DNA of 64,000 nucleotides, from positions 12,653,197-12,717,196 of the forward strand of contig OY821741.1 of the NCBI GenBank assembly GCA_963682055.1, written 5' to 3'. Source of the stretch: Primula veris (lineage: Eukaryota > Streptophyta > Magnoliopsida > Ericales > Primulaceae). Positions 45,481 to 57,859 of this stretch are shown piece by piece. The notes under the pieces are model-generated. The model saw only the letters and a list, made by a program, of their open reading frames with translations, was not told the DNA's origin and did no database searches. A program made the translations under genes and the position numbers. Position 1 is the first letter of the stretch; every line of letters begins with the position of its first letter.

Positions 45481-45949
45481 ACTCGATGACGCAAATGGGA
45501 TAAACTAGCCCACTTCCAAAATTACCATAAGGTAAGGGAATGTGTCTTTAGTGCCATTTCGATGGCAGCGTGTTAGCGCGATGTTGTGTCGAGCTATACC
45601 ATTCACAACAGACGAGATGTTCGTCCTAGCACATTAGACCAAGTACAATGATGCGCTTATTGTACTTAGATATGAACATTATGGTTCAATATCTCTTCAT
45701 CGTCTCATCAGGGACGGACTGGGTCTATATCAATGTCTAGTGATCGAACGATCATGGGAGAATCTGACGACTTAGCGTCATGATGACTAAAACGTCATAA
45801 CACCTTCTGGGTGTAGTCTGAATCATGGACTTAGATTCAATATTTACGTGACTCAATCATCAGGTTGAGTCACTACCGTGTCTTCCCAATATCCTTCATC
45901 TCGAAGGCAAATCCAAAAATGGATCGCGTAATAAAACACGCAAGGGCAT

Positions 45950-46230
45950 AATACTTGTTCAAGTATCCCAAGCTAATCAAGTACTCACTTAGGCGGTATA
46001 CCACATCCGCTCGGATTATATTAATCCATATAGTGAACGTCTCAGTCAATTGAGATCGTGTTCCGTGGTCAGAAACTACTTGATTTAAGCATTATGAAGT
46101 CACACAGGGACCTTCATCTATATCGCTTTGTCTAAATCCCCATAGAGATAAAACTGTGACCACATTCATGGCTGCATACTCAGTTTTTCGGAAACTACTA
46201 AACTGGTAAAGTAGGGGACTGTTATAATGT
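45950..46230 (-). pseudogene. Copia reverse transcriptase remnant
   Basis: Minus-strand frames read LVVSEKLSMQP and FYLYGDLDKAI, then MKVP (about 46090-46225), and VVYRLSEYLISLGY (about 45962-46005). These are the segments either side of the first RT motif and the SGRMWYNRLSEYL-like region of copia RT. Stops are frequent. Confidence 0.65.
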
Positions 46231-46717
46231 CCATTACGAGTAAATCAACCATCTCGTAATCAATTCCAAGGTGTGAGAGAAGCCTTGCGCTACTAGGCGA
46301 GCATTCTACAATCTCATTATTCTCATCACTTTTCCTTACGAATAACCAAATAAACGAACTCGTTTAACATTGGTGGTGTTGGAACTACAGGTCCGAACAC
46401 ACTTTCGCTAAGGAGTCTACTTGTATTGCAAGTTTCCATTAGTACAGTCTATTCTACGTTGACTTCAGGCAACGGTACATGGTTCTCTGTCATAATTTGT
46501 TCATATTATCAGTCGTCACCGAATATATGAACAAGTAATCAATGACAGTCTCGTTTCGCTTCAATATCGTCTAAGATATCATGATCGACAGATATTTCGA
46601 GATTCTTAGGATGAGGAGGAAATCACACATCTCCTTGATCCTTTATAATCTCGTGCAACAAACGAGTTTCAGTTCACCACCTCTGGGGCTGAACGAATTA
46701 AGAACCGGTCAACTTCC

Positions 46718-46903
46718 TCATATCTTAGGAAGGACGACAGACTGACGGCCGACGACAGCGTCCTTTGCTTGGCGGGTTCGGCCAAAGCAACGTGTTACGA
46801 CAGGAACACGGCGTCCGACAGGGACGTCTATCCTTGCAAGCATTTTGCAGCAGGTATAAATGATCTCGTGACATCTTATAAAGTCATTAAATGCGTCTGG
46901 CAT
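46718..46903 (-). pseudogene. Copia integrase-RT linker remnant
   Basis: LPDAFND-like and ARIDVPVGRRVPV phrases match the hydrophilic linker between integrase and RT in this copia lineage. A 61-codon stretch is open. Confidence 0.55.
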
Positions 46904-47295
46904 TTAGTTAGACTTGAGGGAGTCTATGCACTTACTTATCACTAAGTGCAGTTTTGGGATCAAGCTAAGACTGAGTGGGTTATGCCACGTTACTTCACGT
47001 CGTTCCTTATCAACGGTAACGTGCAAATCTCCCCCTAACGACGGGGAGAACAGTCTTAGCGATGTCACTTTCGCATATCATGCGGTAAAGAGATCGCTTG
47101 CCAAGGTTACTCTATCAAATGATAGGCAGGAGATTCATAATCGACTTATGTCCCCTTCAGAGGTCCATATTTTGAACGCTAGAACGGCTCAATCAAAATA
47201 TTAATTAATCACTCTAAACACGCGTTAATATGAGACTTCTGGCTCATAACCAGTAACCAGCTGGTACGCATATGGTGTTTGAGTATCTATGGGCC

Positions 47296-47547
47296 TCATG
47301 ACGGACCAATGCAGCAAAATAGCATAACCCCATACGGAAATATAAATCTTGGTGCGCAAGACCAAGAAATGCGTGCAATCATTTGCAGTCGCATCATCAA
47401 GCTTTCCGTGAGTCCATTTTGGGTCTGAACATAATCGACAGGATGTTCAATTTCAATTTCCAAACTCAAGTAATTCAAATCGAAATTTCGATTATTACTC
47501 TTTGGAATTATCAAGTCGGCTAGACTTTTCAGGATAATCCGGATCAT
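47296..47547 (-). pseudogene. Copia integrase remnant
   Basis: The open frame contains IEHPVDYVQTQNGLTESLMM and RLQMIAR. The TQNGLTES part is the segment around the catalytic Glu of copia integrases (normally HTQNGLAES). Frames on either side are broken. Confidence 0.7.
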
Positions 47548-48697
47548 GGGCCATCAACTTAATGATAGGGCTAAAAGTTTGGAAAATACTGCATTTCTGT
47601 GGACAACAATAATCATGTGACCTATTGTCGATGCATCAACCATAACCATTTATATTTATGGTCCGTCTTATGGTTGGATAAGTCCACAATAACTCCTTCA
47701 ATTCTTTACAAGAATTCTACGAGTTCATTTCGTGATCTTTACACATACTGGTCTTTCAAAGTGAGCATTAATGGCATGAATTTCGAATTAATCGCGAAAT
47801 ATATTCTCAGATAAAATCCAAATGCGATGCGATTATAAATCAAGCATCGTCTTTTGACCCGGGAATATCTCATCCGGTCAATGCCACAATATCAAAATGC
47901 TCTTATCAATCGACGACAGGCGAATGATAGTACAGACAATCATGTCTTAGCATCTAAATCATTTATCATTTCGACGACAGGCGAAATGATAAGGTAACTT
48001 TAAATACTTTAAAAATGTGGTAGCAACCACTTGAAAGACATTTCAACTCCTCTAAAATACGTTTTTGATCGTATTGAATGGAGGCTATGTAAAGAAATTT
48101 AATTATTTCATGAGCTATTACCAGGTAACACTGGTTTTCTCGAATATTTTATAACTCAATAAGGTACGGCAGGACCTACATGAGTATAAGACCTCATACT
48201 TGACAAATCAATTTGGTTTTACCAAAGATTTCGATTTGGAACGACAGGTCCAGAATCGTTGTCACTGAGTACTCTTTTAGGCAAATAGTTGGTGAAATTA
48301 TGTGGTACACTGTTACCCACTATTTCTAAAAAACCAACTACACCACAAGTATTGCCTAAAATTTCATAATTTAAAGTTTGGTCACATTTGTCAAAGGAAT
48401 TTGCTCAAAACACTTTAAATTATTTCGAGAAATTTCGTAAACAGGCAAACCATAATCCAAAAGTATGTCCAAATGGAAAAATCATAATCCAAATGGAAAA
48501 ACATAATCCAGATGAGCGAAAAAATGGCTCAATGATTTATCAAAATCAATAAAGAAAGGTATCAAACTCATTTGAGCCACAAAATCAGGGGTCTCAATAG
48601 TTTCCTTTCAATTAACTTTAACCACATTAGCATCGGTTTTTCCACCTTTATAATAGTTGTGAACTATTTAAGGAGTAACCGTGCATGACCTTTGTCT

Positions 48698-49134
48698 TTA
48701 TAGCATAGAGTTGGCTCCTTGAGCATTATATCTTGCTTTGTGACAACGTGTCATATTGTTCCTTTCAATTACTGTCTTGGAGCCACAGGTTTTCGATTTT
48801 GACGATTGTCTAAAATCTCGCTTGGCTAGGCGATTCATCGGGATCGCGACAGTTCGAGGCAAATAACACTTGTCTCGGTTCTCGATTCGTGAAAAAAAAT
48901 ATACACGAAGAGCATTAATATCAGGCAAACAATTGCCATTGACCCAATAGGATTAAAACTACTCACCGGAGTAATTTTCTTATCCAATAACAGATGGGTG
49001 ATAAAGGAACATGGTGAATATAAATTCACGATACAGCTTATGGAATACAATTTCCAAGCTAGTATTTTGGTGAAGGATTGCTCCAATATGTCAATTTCAG
49101 ACATTTGTTCACCATAGACGTCATCACGTCTCAA
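48698..49134 (-). pseudogene. Copia gag remnant
   Basis: A frame starting MSEIDILEQSFTKILA and continuing FITHLLLDKK and NPIGSMAI resembles the part of copia gag before the zinc knuckle (LEKT..TF, LLLAEKNNELL, RPTGS-type phrases). The reading shifts frame at about 48840. Confidence 0.5.
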
Positions 49135-50990
49135 ATGTGGCGGCGGAATAAAATCAACGCCTTAGCATTCATCATGATGGTAACAACAAACTCGTGTTTT
49201 ACTCATCAAAGATGGCATCCAAAAAAAATTTTGGGCATCACATTTTCACACATCAAGGTGAGTAACATGTGGTGACGGATTAAAATCAACGTTTAAACAG
49301 TCATTTCGCAAGTATGTTCTACGATTTTTTCATCATAGATGACATCCAACATGTGTTGGGAGTTCTGGATTATTTTTCATATAAAACGACTGGTTTATAT
49401 GTTTATAGTTTGCATAAGCACAAACATTTTTTTTCGAAACGACAGGTTCGAAAACATTAGTTTTGCTTCTCATGTGAATCGGTTCTCATTGATCGAACGA
49501 CGGGTCGATACTGAAACACCAATTCGGCGAAACATACATCACTATATAAACACACTCGGGGAAATTATTATTTAGTCAACCCCTTTCGGTAGCTCTACTT
49601 GAAAAACGACCAGGAAAGACGGTGAGGGTGGAGGGCACGAATGCCACTTAAAACCCGACCTCATTAGGATATCGACTTCCGCCTATATCTTTCCTAGACA
49701 TCGTATCCAAATAGGTGAGCCTATTTAGGGAAGGTTCATAATTTTTCCAACTTAAATGTGAATATATATGATTTCGCAAATTTCCATATTGTAAACATGG
49801 TAGTGATAAATATAATTATTTAAATTGTACCTGCTGTAGTACATATTATAACAAGATATTCTAAATCACACTTAGCAATATCTAATACAATACATCAATC
49901 TAAATTTTATTCATGATAATTACGACATGCAGGGGAGCAGTATATTTAATTACTAATTTACCATATCACATACAGGGAAGGTAAATTTTAATTATCGTTA
50001 TACAATTTACATGCAAGTTCTATACATGCTAGTTTACTAAATACACTGTATCATGCAAGAAATCAAATTATTATGGTAATTACCGAATTACTTAGCAAGA
50101 TTTATCTCATAAATATTCATATCCCTAAGTATAAATTATATTCATGGTAATTACAACATGCAAGAAACAAACAGTAGGTTATGGTAATTGACTAATTACA
50201 TTAACAAGTTCCAATTTCGCATGTATTGACCAAATATTAACAGATTCGAGGATATATACTGTTGAATAGGGAGGAAATAAACTACAGGGACTACACATGT
50301 AATTTTAAGTTTAAGGGAGTATGCTGTTCTAGCGATATTATAAGTCAGTCCATTAGTTTCAGTGGATTTCATACTAGTCCAACAGTTTCTGGTAGTTACA
50401 TATTCAGTCCATCAGATTAAAACATATGTTTTTTTTTTTTTCAATTTTCAAGCATGTTTAAGAACTTTCATACGTAGTGAATTCTTACAGTGTTAAGTCT
50501 TACCAGTTTGAGATTTATCAAAGAATTATTTTCATATATTGCATGTACATATATTTTTGATAATAATTACAGTGACAATTTTAAACATGTGATACTATAT
50601 CAATTCAATCACCATCAACATACATGGCTGTACATTATTTACGGTTGGTATATTATAAAACACAAGTTCTATTTTATTTGTTGCAAGCATATTTTCAATA
50701 GAATCATACAATCTTACCATGCTGCTTATATACATATCTACCGAAACAATTAATTGTACAGTTGTTTTTCTTTTCTTCATACAACAGTGATTGAAATATG
50801 GTGATATAAAGATGAAGTTATTTGAGAAAACTTATACCTTACACCTCGTATTTTGTAGAAGATCGAAACGAACCCAATAAAACCCGGATAAACCTCAAGG
50901 TTTATTGATATCCGGAATCCGTGCGTTTACTCAAAATATTCAATATCAGTGAGCGTATATCTACTCTCTGCGAGCAAAGTGCTGATAACG

Positions 50991-51181
50991 TGTTGTGTAA
51001 CATATTAGCTATGTATTTAGAGAGACAGAAGTAGAGAGAGAGGGGGAACAGTATAGTCTTTTATTATGAATGAATATCAAATACAAGACCCATAGCCCTC
51101 TTTATATAGATAGATGGTTAGGGTTACAAGCCCATATGGGCCCATTAAGTAAAAGCCCAAGAGTCCAATAATCTTACAACA
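50991..51181 (-). repeat. 5' LTR of the copia element (on its own strand)
   Basis: It is 191 bp. It differs from 44166-44356 at three sites: CCCCTAGCC/CCCATAGCC, AGAGGGTTAG/AGATGGTTAG and CATCTGGG/CATATGGG. The primer-binding site follows it at 50979-50990. Confidence 0.9.
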
Positions 51182-51728
51182 AGAAAGATATTTTATTATT
51201 ATTATTGCGATGGATTTAATCTTAATTAAAGAAAAAAGAAAAGTTTATTTATCTTTTATATTCAAGTAATTTTTAAATACTTATACATTGATAATTTTTA
51301 TTAAACAAATTATTATTTTGCAATAAACTGAAAAGAAAAATATTATTTTCGACCCGTATTATATATATTGTGAGGCTTTCTCTCTCATTGAGCTCGTTTG
51401 GCTCACCCCTATCTCTTTTAAAATGTTTTCAGGTTAATGATAAGTTAAGTAGAGTTGATATCGAGTCAGTTTGAGTACCAGATAGACCTTTAATATTATG
51501 TGTTAATTTCCGATGCGATTACATTTTTATTTTAGCTTGTAATAGATTAAGTTCTTGTAATAAACGTAATTTTCGAGATTCTATTTAATGAATTTTTTTT
51601 ACTAGAAATTGGAGTTTATTTAATCAGTTATTTAGCAAGTGTTTAATAATTATTCGTTTTAGGGTTTGTTTAACACGTGCCGCTACATGTACTATTCAGC
51701 CGTGTGACACCGGGTTTGGGATGTTACA

Positions 51729-54091
51729 ATTTCGTCCAAATAAATTATGTCATCCTATGTTTTCTATTGAAATCAAGTGTGTTCCAAATAGGATGAGAAA
51801 TATTAGAGACCCTTAATGTATATAAGAGATAATTAATTAAAGGGTAAAGCTAACAAGTGTCCTGACACTATATAAGAAACATAATTAAGTTAACATCATA
51901 TTTAACAACTATTATAATTATTTAATATTTATAATTATATATAAAATTATTTTTTAAAGAGAGATTTGGAGGAAATCTATGTAAATGCATAGTGAATAAT
52001 TTGTTATGGAAACAAATGTATCAATATTTTATTTCATTTATTTTCATATTTCAATTCTAAATATTATTAGAGATTTTTTTTTTGTTTTTTTAATTTTAGG
52101 GTAATTTCAACTAGGGTTCTTGATTAGTTGTAAATATTGTACTATATTAAGCGTTGTCGTTTAATGTATTAATAATTAATAGATAATAAAATGTATGATT
52201 TAAGTGTTATTATTTAAATTATTGCTTTATACAATTTTACTTGTTTTTGTATTATAACTGCAGAAGACCGACACTATGGGACAATATTAAACAATGTGTT
52301 ATAAATTCGGATACAAAAAAGTCCAGTTTATTATTTCTGCGATTAAAAGAGTTATGGAAGTCAGAAAATTACAATGTTTATATTTTTGGAAATCTTGAAG
52401 AATTTCCTACAAATTTTAATCATAAAGTTTTCACAAATTCTGTCATCTTAAGGACGTTAATTGAGCTACAAAAACGCAGCATATGAATGAAAAATAGTTG
52501 CCATTGTCAAGAAATGTCAGTATATTTCAATGCATTTTCCTATTACTTTATCACATGCAAACGAAGAAAAAAAAGAAGGCTATTAGTAATATAGATCTAT
52601 AGTTTTCTTAACAATTTCGTGGATTTTGTCCACAATGATTTATTTCTTACTTGGACATAAATACATGACACATTAAAGGAAGAAAATAGACTGAAAAATA
52701 GAAAGACAAGTTCAAAACCAGTAGCTTAGAAATATACTAGTTTCATAATTTGTATAACTACGCGGTTCCTCCATCCGAGATTTGTAATATTTTGTATCAC
52801 CATTTTATCCCTATTTAATTAATATGTTTCAATTTTATTATTGTGTATTGTTCCTTACTATAATGTTAACTTAATTTTAATAAATGGGTTAGGAGGTAAT
52901 GCCCCAATTTCCTTTTAAAACGTTTGTGTTGATGATGATTACGTGTTTTTAACGTTATATATTTTGTTCATTTACATATTGATTAGAAGGAATTCTATCA
53001 ATAATAATAGTTATTTATCGTTAAGAAAAGTTTGTTGTTATTTTGTTTTTATCAAGTTTTGACTAATTGTCGACAAAATTACTTTTTGCACATTTAATAC
53101 TTAGTAAGAAAACTCTCTAATTTTCAAGATAGTTTAACAATGTTATATAATAAACATAGCTCATATTCTGTTAATTATTGCCATCCATTTGTGAAAATTA
53201 GACTATTTTTTAGAAGTGTGGAGCTTTTGAAAAAATAATCATTAATATAAATGTTTTAATAGAATTGGTGGTTAATACTTTCCCGAAAACCCTTATCTCC
53301 TAAAACGAAAACGAAACTAAAAATAAGACAGTCTTAATTATTAATAAAAATGTGTATTTTGTTCTCTAAATATAAGTTTCAAATATTATCAAAAGGCCCT
53401 CTAAGTTATAAAAATTATAAAAAAAAGTTTCTAATTGTGAGATTGTTACATTTTACTTTCTTTCACAGCATTTTATTTTGAAGTATATTAAGTAAATTAC
53501 TTGTGTATGATATAATTGAGTTATCACGAGAAGATTATACTCAACTACCACATAAACTTGAGTGCGTTTTTAGGAGAGACAATTCTATATTTTTATTTGA
53601 GTTTTATTGTGTTGAAAAATTAGTTTTTAATTTAATTTTAGAATAGTTTTAACTAGGTGTACATTTTTTTATTTGAGTTTTATTACATTGGAAAAATGAT
53701 TTTTTAGTTTAAAAAATCATAAAATATATCAATTGTAAATACTATTACTATAATCAACCAGCCATAAATAACTATATGAGTTTAACTTATGGATAAGATT
53801 TAAACAATATGTCCAGAACACTTGTTAGCAAAACCGTTAATTAAAAGTCTTTAACTTTTGAGGGAAATTTGTATAATTTGGTAAAGTTTATGTAGATGAC
53901 GTGGAGGACGAATTATAGGAAATACTCCCTCTAACAAACTAAACTTAAAAAAGAACACGTGCATAGTTGGTAAGTTTAGAAATGATTTTAAAAACGGTTT
54001 AGCTAAGAGTGTTCTGGGCAATCGTGTAAGTAATAACTTTCCAAAATCAAGTTGTATTTATTACAGAAATAGTGGTATTTATAATCTACAT
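51729..54091. other. AT-rich DNA, no recognised gene
   Basis: An 81-codon frame at 52241-52486 (plus) follows a TATAACTGCAG that looks like a splice acceptor. It reads RPTLWDNIKQCVINSD and LLFLRLKELWKSENYNVYIF. It is compositionally protein-like but matches no family I know, and no other exons are visible around it. The remainder shows nothing. Confidence 0.35.
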
Positions 54092-55376
54092 ATAATTAAC
54101 ATAAACATACGTTACACCTATTATATTAACAAAAATATATCATAAAAAATTATATTATTAAAAACATACATTCAATTAATAATTAATAAAAAATAAAAAA
54201 TCTCATTCATTACTACTATCTATTTCTTCTCTCCCCTCCTCTCATTTTTTTTCCTTTCTCTCCTTCTGTCACTCTCTATCCGATCTCTCTCCTCCTCTCT
54301 CCGATATCTCCCTTTATCATCCTCCTCCATCTGTCCGATCTCTCATCTTTTATCTCACTTTCCGATCTCTCTCTGCTCGTCATTAGGATTAATATGATAT
54401 GTTTTTGATAATCAAACTTTTGATGGTATGTTTTTATTAATTTAATTTTAGAAGTAGTATGTTTTGTTAAATTTTTCTAAAAAAAATGGTATGAACTTTA
54501 AAATTGGGGTATGAAATTTTAAAATTGAAATATTAACTTAAAATAAGGGTATGAACACGAAAAACGGGAGTAGTTCAATTTTTTTTTTCATAATATTAAA
54601 GATAAATTAACAAAACATACTACTTTCGAAACTAAATTAACAAAAACATATCAAAAAATTTCTAATTAACAAAAAGATACACAGAACTTCATACTCTAAT
54701 TTGTATATTTCATACGCTTATTCCAAAAGTTCATACCTTTATTCCAAAAGTTTATATCCTAATTTATATATTTTTTTACTATTATTCCAAAAGTTCATAC
54801 CCTTATTTTAAAAGTTCATACCCTAATTCGTAAAGTTTATACCCCAATTTACAGAATTTATATCCATAATTTTCAACTCCATACCCTTAATTCACGGGGT
54901 TCATACACTTATTTTTCAAAGTTATACACTAGTTAACAAATTTCATACTTACCCGTCATCCGATCTCAAACTTTTACGTCGTCGTCGTGAGTCTCTCCTT
55001 CAACGACCGCATCTCTGTCGGCATCAATATCGAGTTTACGATTTTGCTCTACACTCTCGTCTCTCAATCCGACGGATGCGTTTGTCTCAATCTCCACCGA
55101 AGAAACAGATCGGAGAGATGGAGGAGAATGACAAGAGAGAGCTCGGAGAGAGAAAGAAAGAGGAGGAGAGAGATCGGAGAGAGAGTGAGAGAAGGAGAGA
55201 GAGGAAAGAGAGTAAGAGGAGGAGAGAGAGAAAATAAATAGGAGTAATGAATGATATTTTTATTTTTTATTAATTATTAATTATTAATTATTAATTGAAA
55301 ATATGTTTTTAATAATGTAATTTTTTATGGTATATTTTTGTTAATATAATAGGTGTATGACATGTTTATGTTAATA
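54092..55376. mobile_element. Foldback element with long inverted repeats (about 250 bp)
   Basis: The left arm (about 54092-54340) starts ATTAACATAAACATACG and runs through ACACCTATTATATTAAC, then a CT-rich tract of CTCTCTCCTCC and CCGATCTCT words. The right arm (about 55090-55376) is its imperfect reverse complement, ending GTTTATGTTAAT. Between the arms are many diverged copies of AAAGTTCATACCCTAATT. Pieces of the right arm recur at 55690-55780, so a second copy may overlap. It is non-coding; the GA-rich frame 54987-55241 is an artefact of the arm. Confidence 0.65.
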
Positions 55377-55784
55377 GCCCCTTATTTTTAAAGTTCATAC
55401 TCTTATTTTTAAATTTGATACCCTAATTTTTAAGTTCATATCCAAATTTTTAAAATTCATATCTCAATTTTTAAAGTTATATCGCAAATTTTAAAGTTAC
55501 ACCCTATTTTTAAAGTCATACCCTAATTTTTAAAATCATACCCCATTTTTTTCGAGTTCATACCATTTTTTCCGATTTAATACCCATTGTTTTTCGTTTT
55601 TAAACCAATTTTTTTTTTTATACCAATTCTTTTACGATTTCATACCCTTATTTTTTTGATTTTTTTTTTTGATTTCATGTACTTTTTTTTAATTAAATGT
55701 ATGTTTTTAATAATATAAATTTGAACGGTATGTTTTTGTTAATATAATATGGATAATGTATGTTTTTTCTAATAGCCCTGTTGC
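55377..55784. repeat. Tandem array of a TTTTTAAAGTTCATACCC unit
   Basis: Many units of about 18-20 bp of the type ATTTTTAAAGTTCATACCCT continue from the foldback interior, decaying into TTTTTT and CATACC words. They end in a partial copy of the foldback arm (55690-55780). Confidence 0.6.
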
Positions 55785-56251
55785 TTATTTTCATTCAAAT
55801 TTTAAATTTTCACAACTTATTTCGTAAATTTATAAGCTTTTATATTATATTGTATTCAAATTTTAAAACTTTTGAACATAATATTGTTTTAGACAATTTT
55901 TCTAATATTCAATATTTCATTTACACTATTTTATACATTTATTCAAAAATAAATTGTGTGTGGATTTTTTTTTTAAATAATTATTGAAATGTATTGATAT
56001 ATGTATTATAGTAATTGTACAATTTTTTTCAAGTTTTTTAGAATTTTGTTTTGTATAAAACAAGTAAGGGGGTACGGAAAGGGATAAAGAATAGGAGGAT
56101 AGAAGATTTGGTCCGTTAATAAAGATATAATTTGGGAAATTTGATCCCTTACTATTACCATTTTTCATTCCTAGGTGGATGAATTTTATTGATTATAATT
56201 GGTAGTAAGCAAGTTGTATTCTTCAAATAATAATCTGAAATTCCTATCCGC
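55785..56251. mobile_element. Truncated relative of the 4261-4631 MITE, then element flank
   Basis: 55785-56095 shares ordered words with 4310-4631 (TTTTCATTCAAATTT, CACAACTTATTT, AAATTGTGTGTG, TAATTATTG and TATTGATATATGT). Its left end is missing. 56096-56251 shows nothing recognisable. Confidence 0.5.
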
Positions 56252-57469
56252 TGTTCTAGATGCAGTTTTGCAGTAAGGTTCCAAGTGGGGTTGGAACTGC
56301 AGTTGGAACCAAGTGTATAAGGTTCCAAGTAATGTTGGAACTGCAGTTGGAACCAAGTGTATTAATGGACAAAACTGTTTTAAAATTAAATGTACTTGAA
56401 AATAATTCACACGCACATTTAACAACGGAGTTCACCTAACTAGGCTACGTCTCCGGGGCACTTACCCAGATTATGATATTATAAAAAGCTTACAATATAT
56501 GACTCAAGTCTTAATGAAAAACTTAGACTCCCTCTAGGTTTTTCTGCCTATCACTATATTGCTCCTACTCTATAACTATAACTTATAAATCAATGGCATC
56601 CCACCATAGTTTTCTTTTTAAAGCTCACGTGTATTCTCTCTAGAAAATAAGTTCTTTATAATTTAGAACACACACATTTACAAGCTTAGTTATCAACTAT
56701 ATATAAGCAAAAACAATCTTCTATCTTTGAAGGTCTTTTGTGATTGCTTTTGACTTTAATGATTGGCTTTAGTCTTTCCATGTAATACGTGATTCTTCAG
56801 CGTGAATAGACTTCAATCATGATTGGTTGATACCTGTTAAATAACAAGCTTGATTGTAGGAGTTAGTATTTTCCTATAATAAGGAAACATATAAAAAGAT
56901 CATATCTTGGTAAGATAATATCTTTTAGATATTCATGTAAGACATTAACTCCTAATTTTATTCAATCTTAAACATATCATACTGATTTGATAGGGAACAA
57001 AGATTGAAACAAGTGATAAGGATAATCATAAGAGAAGAGATCATATTCAAAAGGAAACAACCTTATAAACTAATCTCTTTATATCTTTAATAAGACATCT
57101 TTCCTTAACACTTTGATATTCTCAATAAACACATATAAAACGTTTAAGACCTTATGAGAATATATCCTGCATACTTTAAAACAAGTAATTATATTAAAGA
57201 ATGGTTATGCAGATAAATGGAACTAAACAGAATTCTGCTGAACAACAGGTTTGAACTGAGGTTGCAACTGGTACTTGAAACCTGTCAGCATAGGTTGCAA
57301 CTTAGGTTGCAACTGGTACTTGGAACCTGTCAGCAGAGGTTGCAACTGAGGTTGCAACTGGTACTTGGAACCTGTCAATCCTGTCTTAGTTCTTAATAAC
57401 ATTTAGGATTTATTTAGTAAAAACCAATAGACAATTAACAATATTTAGACCAGAAATCTGGTCCTAACA
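56252..57469 (-). mobile_element. 3' LTR of the SIRE-like copia element
   Basis: On the minus strand the LTR begins TGTTAGGACC just after a polypurine tract AAAGGGGGAGAT (57470-57481). The other border is inferred at TGTTCTAGA (56252), giving TGTT...AACA ends and about 1218 bp. It holds a module with GGCTACGTCTCCGGG at 56424-56457, shared with the solo LTR at 10546-10895. It also has two tandem arrays: 2 x 44 bp at 56277-56364 (GGTTCCAAGT...GTTGGAACC) and 3 x 45 bp at 57247-57380 (AGGTTGCAACTGAGGTTGCA...). The left border needs the matching 5' LTR outside the window. Confidence 0.7.
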
Positions 57470-57859
57470 ATCTCCCCCTTTGTCATTGGTTTTGACAAAT
57501 CAATAAAGTTTATAAATCATCCCAACCACCTGCAAATTCAATATCAGTAAGCTCCCCCTGTATGTTAGCATTGCAGGCATATTATATAAGCACAATGTAT
57601 GTGCACACAATAAGTTTTCAGACCTGTTTCAAGTTTAAAGGCATTCATACTTCAACAAGATATCAAGATATTTTCAGAAGGAAACTGCAGAATTATTAAA
57701 GCCAAACAGATTAAAGCCAAACAGGCTAAAGCCAAACAGGCATAAAATTGTCTTAATACAGCATAATTGAAAAGCAGAATAAAGTCTTGAAAACATCAGA
57801 ATGAAACTAAACAACAAAACATAAACTTCACTCCCCCTATTTGTCAGCAACCATTGGAA

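Larger units (their letters stand above)
44166..51181 (-). mobile_element. Complete but decayed Ty1-copia element, 7016 bp
   Basis: Two 191 bp LTRs, TGTTGTGTAA...CTTACAACA, lie at 44166-44356 and 50991-51181. They differ at only 3 positions. TSD AGAAA lies at 44161-44165 and 51182-51186. On the minus strand the primer-binding site CGTTATCAGCAC (50979-50990) follows the right-hand LTR, and a polypurine tract AAAGGGGGAGTG precedes the left-hand one (44357-44368), so it reads right to left. Coding remnants appear in the expected order: gag (48700-49134), integrase (47296-47547), linker (46718-46903), reverse transcriptase (45950-46230) and RNase H (45130-45480), all full of stops and frameshifts. 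It sits inside the gypsy LTR. Confidence 0.92.
42420..51728 (+). mobile_element. Ty3-gypsy 3' end and LTR, split by a copia element
   Basis: AGGACGAAACTTTTTTTTAA followed by GTGGGATTGAG (42419-42448) is the usual run-in to a plant gypsy 3' LTR. The LTR starts TGTAAAATCCCG at 42449 and ends GGGATGTTACA at 51728; these termini pair at 10 of 11 positions. Near 51390, ATTGAGCTCGTTTGGCTCAC also fits LTRs of the Tekay/Del type. Removing the nested copia element (44166-51181) and one TSD leaves an LTR of about 2259 bp, a normal gypsy length. The interior 5' of 42420 is not recognisable. No flanking TSD can be judged because the 5' end is lost. Confidence 0.75.

Noticed and set aside
48835..49134. 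Host gene of 99 codons
   Set aside because: The position and phrases place it within the gag region of the copia element at 44166-51181.
54987..55241. Arg/Glu-rich 84-codon open frame
   Set aside because: It is a translation of the GA-rich arm of a foldback element; the reverse arm gives a mirror frame.
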